A stretch of DNA of 19,801 bases, from the NCBI GenBank assembly GCA_016839995.1, contig JAEOTD010000130.1:1-19801 (forward strand), given 5' to 3'. This document shows, piece after piece, positions 15,247 through 19,801 of the stretch. Both the position numbers and the translations under genes were made by a program. The DNA comes from Candidatus Hermodarchaeota archaeon. Lineage in GTDB: Archaea; Asgardarchaeota; Hermodarchaeia; Hermodarchaeales; Hermodarchaeaceae. The notes beneath the pieces are model-generated. The model made no database searches. It worked only from the letters and a program-made list of their open reading frames with translations, and was not told the DNA's origin. Numbering within the stretch: the stretch's first letter is position 1; each line of letters begins with the position of its first letter.

Positions 15247-15444
15247 TTAACTTAGTTCTTGGATGACTTCGCCGATGATTTGGGCTTTACCCCCAGTAGG
15301 TTTAGTGAGGGGTTTTCCACAAACATCACATGCAACCTCTTGAGTTGCCCATCCAAAGACTGTCTGTTCGTGATCACACTCTTTACACTTAACGAGAAGG
15401 AAGCGGGACCGGGGTTCATCAATGGTCTTTTTCTTTTTTGTCAC
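15247..15444 (-). CDS. rps27e: Ribosomal protein eS27
   Basis: Small-subunit ribosomal protein with one zinc ribbon, 65 residues. Zinc ligands are in VKCKECDHEQTVFG and ACDVCGKPLTKPTGGKA, followed by the conserved IIGEV(I)QEL end. No ATG is available. GTG 15444 has GGAGTGA 7 bases upstream and gives the family length. A lysine-rich N-terminus (TKKKK) is normal. Confidence 0.95.
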   Translation of the reverse strand: MTKKKKTIDEPRSRFLLVKCKECDHEQTVFGWATQEVACDVCGKPLTKPTGGKAQIIGEVIQELS

Positions 15445-15462
15445 GATTTATTCACTCCATGA

Positions 15463-15738
15463 CTAGACCAATTCTAGTTTTTTCAGGCGTATGCCCTCTC
15501 GAACCGTTACGTGGTCGCAGTCCTTGCATTTCAGTCGTAGTGATTGTTTCTTTGTAACTTTGGAGAAGCGCTTTTGGATGGGTTTGGGTTGTGAGCCGTA
15601 ACCGGATTCTTTTCGGTCATAACGGCGTCGCCCAGCAGAAAGAACACGTTCACGGCCTTTCTTGTACAAACTAGCAGCGTGTTCTGTGTGCTTTTTGCAC
15701 CGCGCACAATAAGTTTTCATGGTTTTAGGAGCTTTCAT
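15463..15738 (-). CDS. rpl44e: Ribosomal protein eL44 (L44e)
   Basis: Large-subunit ribosomal protein near the tRNA exit site, 91 residues with a four-cysteine zinc site (YCARCKKHTEH and LKCKDCDHV). It is very basic between these motifs. The frame extends to 15759, but ATG 15738 gives the family N-terminus (MKAPKTMKTYC) and has GGTGA 8 bases upstream. It overlaps the gins51 stop by 14 bases, so expression is tied to the replication gene before it. Confidence 0.95.
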   Translation of the reverse strand: MKAPKTMKTYCARCKKHTEHAASLYKKGRERVLSAGRRRYDRKESGYGSQPKPIQKRFSKVTKKQSLRLKCKDCDHVTVREGIRLKKLELV

Positions 15739-16273
15739 GGTGAATTTCACCGTGTTCAACAGGTTCTGCTTGATTTTTACGGATTATGAGCCGGGCGTTT
15801 TCCGCAGGAAGTGCCGCCAGGTCATCCGGTTTGAAAGGTCCGTAGGTTTTTAAATCTACTCCAACGAGCTGAGGGTGTTCTTCTAAAAATCGTATAAGTA
15901 ACAGCCGGGACTTGGCATTGGTTTCCAGCGGAGAGAACAAATCATCGACGGGCATGAGAACGGAGCGAAGATTTCGGGAAGATTGGTCAGCAAACCGTCT
16001 TTCACTACGAGTTAAGACATCATAGTCGATATCTTGTTCAACAAGTTTAGTGAGGATTTTCTGCACGCGTATTGTCAGCAAATTTTCCATCATGAATCGA
16101 AGATTCATTAGTTCGGTTTCGAATAATTGGCGTTGAAGATCTGAGGTGTCTTCTGCACGACTTTGTTCAAGGATTTGCTCAACATAATCTCGTATGTTCT
16201 GAAAGAATGCATCACGTAGGGGAAGAAGAGCTGGGGAATCGCGTTCTGCTTGCCATCGTTCAAGGAGAGCCAT
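15725..16273 (-). CDS. Archaeal GINS subunit, Gins51 (Sld5/Psf1-like)
   Basis: Subunit of the GINS complex that bridges the MCM helicase with GAN/Cdc45 and primase at replication forks. It has 182 residues. A long helical domain comes first (about residues 1-115: LLPLRDAFFQNIRDYVEQIL, ETELMNLRFMMENLLTIRVQKIL). A small beta domain comes last (VGVDLKTYGPFKPDDLAALPAENARLIIRKNQAEPVE). The alpha-then-beta order marks the Gins51 rather than the Gins23 type. It follows priS by 20 bases, a recurrent archaeal pairing. The Shine-Dalgarno-like GGAGGG is somewhat far (about 15 bases) from ATG 16273. Confidence 0.88.
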   Translation of the reverse strand: MALLERWQAERDSPALLPLRDAFFQNIRDYVEQILEQSRAEDTSDLQRQLFETELMNLRFMMENLLTIRVQKILTKLVEQDIDYDVLTRSERRFADQSSRNLRSVLMPVDDLFSPLETNAKSRLLLIRFLEEHPQLVGVDLKTYGPFKPDDLAALPAENARLIIRKNQAEPVEHGEIHHESS

Positions 16274-16293
16274 ATACAGAGATGTTCCCTCCG

Positions 16294-17523
16294 TTAGATT
16301 ACGAGTTCTGCTACACCCTTACAGAGCAGTAGCATAGCAGCGGAGAGGGGAAGCTCCTTTTTAATCTCGCGCATTGGAGGATAATGTTCCCCGTTCAAGG
16401 TAAAGGCGGGAGCGTTTGAGATTTGCACTGTCGCTGTTCCTGAAAAGACCTGAGCATGATTAAACGGATCGAAATCATCGAACTTGGCCAAATCGAGGTG
16501 TTTGACGAGAAATCCAGTTTTTCCATGCAGCGATCCGGGTAAGCGTATTAGGCGGTGAATATCAGTGGTTACAGGTTCATCAACCACAGCCGAATAGGAT
16601 TCGACCACGTGTTGAGCGATAGTATACCAGGCTTTTTGCCCTACACCTTTAGGGGTAATATATCGGGGAGGTTCTTCTGCGAGTTGTTTGTAGATGGATT
16701 TAGCGTCTTGTTGTAGAGTTCGAATCTGGTTCGCTCTAAGTCCTGGAATATGGCTGAGCTGTTCGGGCTTCCGAAATCGTTGTCGAATACCCTCTGCTAT
16801 TTTTCTTTCCCACCCAAGGGACCGGGAATCGGGACCTTTGGGAACGCCATATGAATTTTCAACAAAGCCATGGTATCGAAAATCAATTCCAGTGCCTGAG
16901 ATGTAGTCAACGATTTCACGACGTTCTTGAGAGCCGAGACTATGCAGCTTAGGAGTAAAGGCATGAATGTGGTAACCCCGGTGTCCTGAGAACACGATTG
17001 TGATATCGTTCTTCGAGATGCCCATATCAGGAACGAGGAAATTTTCAGTGATTTTGATGACTTCGTGCTTCGACTTTGCTAAGCACTCTCCACACATCCA
17101 TTTCAAGGTCTTGAGTCGTGTGCCGTTACACTGGGGACACTGATCGGGTCGATGTCCACGCCCATTTTTTTCACAGTCAAGACACCACCAAGAATCATGT
17201 TGTTTCTGGCAGGGTAGGTCGAAATGATCAGCATCAATATCAAATACAAGATCAGCACCCTTCCAGCCTTTCAATGGCATTTGAGGGGCATCGGGAGTTT
17301 CATAGTATGCTGCTGAATGAAATACGTGTGCTGGTCCCTCTTTGCCCATGAATTCAACGAGTTCCTCCGGATTGTGGAAGCTTGTATGTCGAAGCGCTCC
17401 TTCACGTGCAAACCAGAAAAACGCAAATTCTCGTGTTTCAAATTGGTGAGGGGGAGTGATGGCTATCGCTGCGCTGCGGTAGTAGTTCGCGAATTGTTTA
17501 ATGAGGAACTCTAAGGTTTGGAT
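16294..17523 (-). CDS. priS: DNA primase catalytic (small) subunit PriS, apparent ATC start
   Basis: Catalytic subunit of the archaeal/eukaryal primase. The first ATG (17349) would begin in the middle of the conserved fold. In the same frame, with no stop, 58 upstream codons encode the normal PriS N-terminus: FANYYRSA, then RHTSFHNPEELVEF, including the RH pair. That stretch contains no ATG, GTG or TTG. A perfect AGGAGG (17537-17532) lies 8 bases before ATC at 17523, and a stop follows close upstream, so ATC is the likely start (409 residues). Catalytic aspartates are in DLVFDIDADH (D95, D97); SGHRGYHIHAF and RLPGSLHGKTG follow. Between them a cysteine-rich insert (CLDCEKNGRGHRPDQCPQC, then WMCGECL) probably binds zinc. 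It overlaps the priL end by 13 bases. An ATG lost by a single base change or sequencing error is the alternative. Confidence 0.9.
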   Translation of the reverse strand: MQTLEFLIKQFANYYRSAAIAITPPHQFETREFAFFWFAREGALRHTSFHNPEELVEFMGKEGPAHVFHSAAYYETPDAPQMPLKGWKGADLVFDIDADHFDLPCQKQHDSWWCLDCEKNGRGHRPDQCPQCNGTRLKTLKWMCGECLAKSKHEVIKITENFLVPDMGISKNDITIVFSGHRGYHIHAFTPKLHSLGSQERREIVDYISGTGIDFRYHGFVENSYGVPKGPDSRSLGWERKIAEGIRQRFRKPEQLSHIPGLRANQIRTLQQDAKSIYKQLAEEPPRYITPKGVGQKAWYTIAQHVVESYSAVVDEPVTTDIHRLIRLPGSLHGKTGFLVKHLDLAKFDDFDPFNHAQVFSGTATVQISNAPAFTLNGEHYPPMREIKKELPLSAAMLLLCKGVAELVI

Positions 17524-18545
17524 AGCTGTTTCCTCCTATAACGGTAATAATTCAGGGGGTGTCGTCGAGTTCCTGCTTTATCTGGGTCAACGCATAATCG
17601 CACAGAAATCATATAGGCACAGCTTGGTGGTGTGTATGCTGTGCTGCCCCTTTTACCGGCGATGTGTTCAATCTGGTATCGAGCTAAGTCTTCCCGAAAA
17701 TCGGGAGCTTGCATGAAGAGTTCAACTATCGAATCAACATCCATTCCAACATTTAGTAGAAACGCGGTGATAGCAAATCGGGCAATATGGGACAGGGGCT
17801 TACCTTGCCTCATGTCAGTAAGAAGAGCCTGCATACAAGGTGGAAACGCTTCTGAAACAATTTCGCCTTCAATTTCTTGTTTTAACCGGTCAGCGCGTTT
17901 TTGGACTAAAACCGCAATCTCTTCATATACTCGTTGAATGTTGGGGGGGAAATCAGCGGGTACCTTTTTGATGTCACGAATGAGTAGTTTTTCAACTGCA
18001 GCGCGGAGAACACGTGCTGTTTCGGTTTTTCTAAGCATCACAAAGCCGTTGTTGAGCCGTTTATTCACGAGTTTCCATTCACGTTCGTGAAATCCTGCGG
18101 CGGCAGCTAGGTAATTCGTGAAATGTATACTATGACTGTAGGTCCGCCCAGCAATCCGTGAACCATTAGATGAAATTTGCCAATCGAACTCTTGTTTTGC
18201 GAACTGGGCTAATTTTCCATCTGATTCTTTGATCAAGAAATCTTCTGTCGATTTTGCTTCAATGGTTGCCCATCGTCGTCGAAGGTACATACTGCCTATT
18301 GCATCGACTAATGCTTTGGCGATGAAAAAACTAGTTAGTTCAGCGTATGCATCATCACTTAATCCACGTTTCGGCCGTGGGGAGTGGGTTTCTATGGCAT
18401 CCATTAGACGTTGTTTTGCACGGTCAACAATGCGGAGATTCTTATCGACTTCAGCAAGAGGAACATCGAGTTGTTTGAGCAGAGACCGAGCCATCACTGA
18501 CCATGGGTATTTCGCTGCTTCATAGATTGAGATATCCTCTTGCAT
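17511..18545 (-). CDS. priL: DNA primase large subunit PriL
   Basis: Regulatory subunit that partners PriS in primer initiation and length control. It has 344 residues. The N-terminal helical domain starts near ISIYEAAKYPWS, and the C-terminal iron-sulfur domain begins near residue 232. Family members bind one [4Fe-4S] cluster with four cysteines. Here I find C237 (FPPCMQALL), C309 (PPSCAYM) and C318 (RLCVDPD). The fourth, expected shortly before the conserved HPLNYY, is absent: residues around 326 read KAGTRRHPLNYY. There is no other cysteine in the protein. ATG 18545 has AGGA 7 bases upstream. The end overlaps priS, so translation is probably coupled. Confidence 0.93.
   Translation of the reverse strand: MQEDISIYEAAKYPWSVMARSLLKQLDVPLAEVDKNLRIVDRAKQRLMDAIETHSPRPKRGLSDDAYAELTSFFIAKALVDAIGSMYLRRRWATIEAKSTEDFLIKESDGKLAQFAKQEFDWQISSNGSRIAGRTYSHSIHFTNYLAAAAGFHEREWKLVNKRLNNGFVMLRKTETARVLRAAVEKLLIRDIKKVPADFPPNIQRVYEEIAVLVQKRADRLKQEIEGEIVSEAFPPCMQALLTDMRQGKPLSHIARFAITAFLLNVGMDVDSIVELFMQAPDFREDLARYQIEHIAGKRGSTAYTPPSCAYMISVRLCVDPDKAGTRRHPLNYYRYRRKQLSKP
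17532..17537 (-). promoter_or_regulatory. Perfect Shine-Dalgarno site that decides the priS start
   Basis: AGGAGGAAACAGCTATC: AGGAGG, an 8-base spacer, then ATC at 17523. It lies inside the end of priL. It is the strongest ribosome site in this half of the window and has no standard start codon at the proper distance. Confidence 0.75.
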
Positions 18546-18583
18546 TTTCGTATCCTATGTTTCGGAAATTAGTGTTTTGATGA

Positions 18584-19339
18584 TTAGAAGTCGTCTTCGA
18601 CTCGTGGAGCAAGGAAGTAAGTGATATGTCCGCCACTACTGACTGCGAAGACTAATTTGATTGGAGTTCCTTTGCCAAACTCTAATTGGACTGTGTCAGA
18701 CGCTGCTACGGCTTTCATCATATCATTGAGGTATTCGAGGGCGTAAAGGGATTTTGCAGGTTCTTTTACGGTATATTCGAGGAGGGCTTCCTCCGATTTC
18801 CCAATCATTACTTCGAGGTTGCCAGTGTCTCCACGAGCAGAAATCGTTAGGTTGTCCGGTTGGGCATCAATTTGGATGAAATCGCTAATGACGTTTGCGT
18901 CTTGTATGATTTCTTTAAGCGTATCAGCAGTAATTTTGATGTTAATTCCAAAATCTACATTTAGGGTTGGAGGTCGATCCGCTCCAAGGTCAATGAGTGA
19001 AATTTTGAAACTCCGCTTTGTGCGTCCTTGAAGGGTAATCTGTAATTGATTTTTCTCGCGATCAAGTGCGAGTTCCAGGCTATTGCCAGCTCCTGCACGC
19101 TTAACGATTTTATCCATCTCATCAAGATTAATGCCAAGGTGACCTTCTTCGTCGCATTCATAGGCACTAAAGGCGCTTTTGGGTAGCTCAAAGTCGACCA
19201 TTGCAATCCGTGATGGATCCATGGCCCGAAGGGTCATGCCTTTCGGTGAAATCTCAAAGTTTGCTTCATCTACAAGGGCGGAAATAGCGCTAATTAGGGA
19301 CTGCCAGGTTTTTGCATCATCAAATTTTGCTTCAAGCAA
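18584..19339 (-). CDS. pcn: DNA polymerase sliding clamp PCNA
   Basis: Trimeric ring clamp that tethers polymerase, ligase and FEN1. It has 251 residues, the normal length, in two repeated PCNA folds joined by an interdomain linker. Typical stretches are LISAISALVDEANFEISPKGMTLRAMDPSRIAMV, LGINLDEMDKIVKRA, SLYALEYLNDMMKA and the C-terminal ITYFLAPRVEDDF. No ATG is available: TTG 19339 directly follows the TAA of the upstream OB-fold gene and has GGAG 7 bases before it. Only one PCNA is in view, so a homotrimer is likely. Confidence 0.96.
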   Translation of the reverse strand: MLEAKFDDAKTWQSLISAISALVDEANFEISPKGMTLRAMDPSRIAMVDFELPKSAFSAYECDEEGHLGINLDEMDKIVKRAGAGNSLELALDREKNQLQITLQGRTKRSFKISLIDLGADRPPTLNVDFGINIKITADTLKEIIQDANVISDFIQIDAQPDNLTISARGDTGNLEVMIGKSEEALLEYTVKEPAKSLYALEYLNDMMKAVAASDTVQLEFGKGTPIKLVFAVSSGGHITYFLAPRVEDDF

Positions 19340-19684
19340 TTAGGAACTCCTCCCGCTGGGGGCGGCTTGGACTATTTTCAATACACGCTTAAATAACTGT
19401 TTATCAAGTGTGGTGAGGTCTTGAATTATTTCAGCGCGAAGCAGAGGTTGGCCCTCCTGAGAGATGGTAATTGTGCCGAATGTTCTGACAAAGGTTTGTA
19501 GTTTAGGGGGTTCTTCGGTGACCACGGAAATTCGGCCAGTATCATCGCTTAAGGTGAACCCAGTTTGGTTTTGGGTGTCAACGACGAAGCCCATGACACG
19601 AACGCGCTGACCAGCAGATTCTGAACTAATGTCCCCTATGTCGGTGTAGATTGCAGGCGTTCTGATAAAGGGATCAGTTGACAT
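19340..19684 (-). CDS. Small OB-fold protein, RPA-like
   Basis: A 114-residue protein made of one predicted OB fold (RVRVMGFVVDTQNQTGFTLSDDTGRISVV, then TFVRTFGTITISQEGQPLLRAEIIQDL) and a short C-terminal helix (LFKRVLKIVQAA). The fold and the 'DDTGRISV' signature resemble single-OB relatives of replication protein A, so single-strand DNA binding next to the clamp is the natural guess. I cannot name a specific family. ATG 19684 has GGCGGAG about 8 bases upstream. It is the first visible gene of the replication cluster, and its stop abuts the pcna TTG. Confidence 0.75.
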   Translation of the reverse strand: MSTDPFIRTPAIYTDIGDISSESAGQRVRVMGFVVDTQNQTGFTLSDDTGRISVVTEEPPKLQTFVRTFGTITISQEGQPLLRAEIIQDLTTLDKQLFKRVLKIVQAAPSGRSS

Positions 19685-19731
19685 TGAAGGGCTCCGCCTT
19701 TTGCTCTAGCCTACGATGTCACACTATGTTT

Positions 19732-19738
19732 CTTAAAG
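19732..19738 (-). promoter_or_regulatory. TATA-like box for the replication/translation cluster
   Basis: Minus-strand CTTTAAG. The predicted transcript start near 19709 gives a leader of about 25 bases, with a Shine-Dalgarno site before ATG 19684. Confidence 0.4.
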
Positions 19739-19778
19739 TTGTATTGTTTAGTCGGCTTCCTAATTAAGGAGAAACTGC

Positions 19779-19801
19779 GACATCCTCCCGTTCCTAATGG
19801 A
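19779..19801. repeat. Possible start of a hairpin, truncated by the window edge
   Basis: The last bases, GACATCCTCCCGTTCC then TAATGGA, begin to fold back (TCC-TAAT-GGA). If the sequence continues ACGGGAGG it makes a long hairpin like those that end IS200/IS605-type elements, many of which begin GACATCCTCCC. No tnpB is visible on the side where it would be expected, so this is only a hint. The rest of 19685-19778 holds the promoter above and no gene I can support. Confidence 0.2.

Noticed and set aside
16294..17349. PriS starting at its first ATG (351 residues)
   Set aside because: It would remove the conserved YYR...RH N-terminal region, which is encoded in frame upstream behind a perfect Shine-Dalgarno site.
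1..19801. CRISPR arrays, complete insertion sequences, tRNA or rRNA genes, replication origin
   Set aside because: No regularly spaced repeats, transposase genes, cloverleaf, rRNA signatures or clustered origin-box repeats were seen, despite the replication genes.

Overview
The window is archaeal. It carries a complete set of archaeal/eukaryal-type information-processing genes (PCNA, both primase subunits, a GINS subunit, eL44, eS27, aIF2-alpha, Nop10), an AglB/STT3 oligosaccharyltransferase, and a hydrogenase-linked heterodisulfide reductase system. Genes overlap tightly, Shine-Dalgarno (SD) sites are clear, and TATA-like boxes lie about 25 bases before inferred transcript starts. A longin-like + winged-helix protein, gene style and moderate GC make an Asgard-type archaeon (for example Thorarchaeia-like) my best guess. 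That placement is inference, not proof.

Layout. (1) Positions 1-8833, minus strand, are one ten-gene operon: hdrC-hdrB-korD-korA-korB-korC-hdrA-mvhD-mvhG-mvhA. Nearly every junction overlaps or is separated by a few bases. mvhA is cut by the left edge. The operon joins a four-subunit 2-oxoacid:ferredoxin oxidoreductase with the flavin-based electron-bifurcating HdrABC-MvhADG complex, so ferredoxin reduced by Kor can be paired directly with H2/thiol chemistry. A perfect 20-bp palindrome sits just upstream of hdrC. (2) Positions 8850-9648 hold that promoter region and a divergent plus-strand gene for a multi-spanning membrane protein. (3) Positions 9654-10259, minus strand, encode the longin-like + winged-helix protein. 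(4) Positions 10316-10576 contain no convincing protein gene but a GC-rich, heavily base-paired segment. It is flanked on the minus strand by a TATA box and a poly-T tract, and I read it as an unassigned structured RNA gene. (5) Positions 10717-14245, plus strand: gcvH, then aglB. (6) Positions 14167-19684, minus strand, are the replication/translation cluster OB-fold protein-pcna-priL-priS-gins51-rpl44e-rps27e-aif2a-nop10, a gene neighbourhood known across archaea. Its end overlaps the end of aglB by 79 bases.

The most interesting points are the unassigned structured RNA and the small primase subunit gene. The conserved N-terminus of PriS is encoded 58 codons upstream of its first ATG, and the only start that fits a perfect SD is ATC. 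Other points are the Kor-in-Hdr/Mvh operon, a large primase subunit with only three of the four iron-sulfur cysteines, an abrupt shift to C-ending codons within mvhA, and the palindrome at the hdr promoter.
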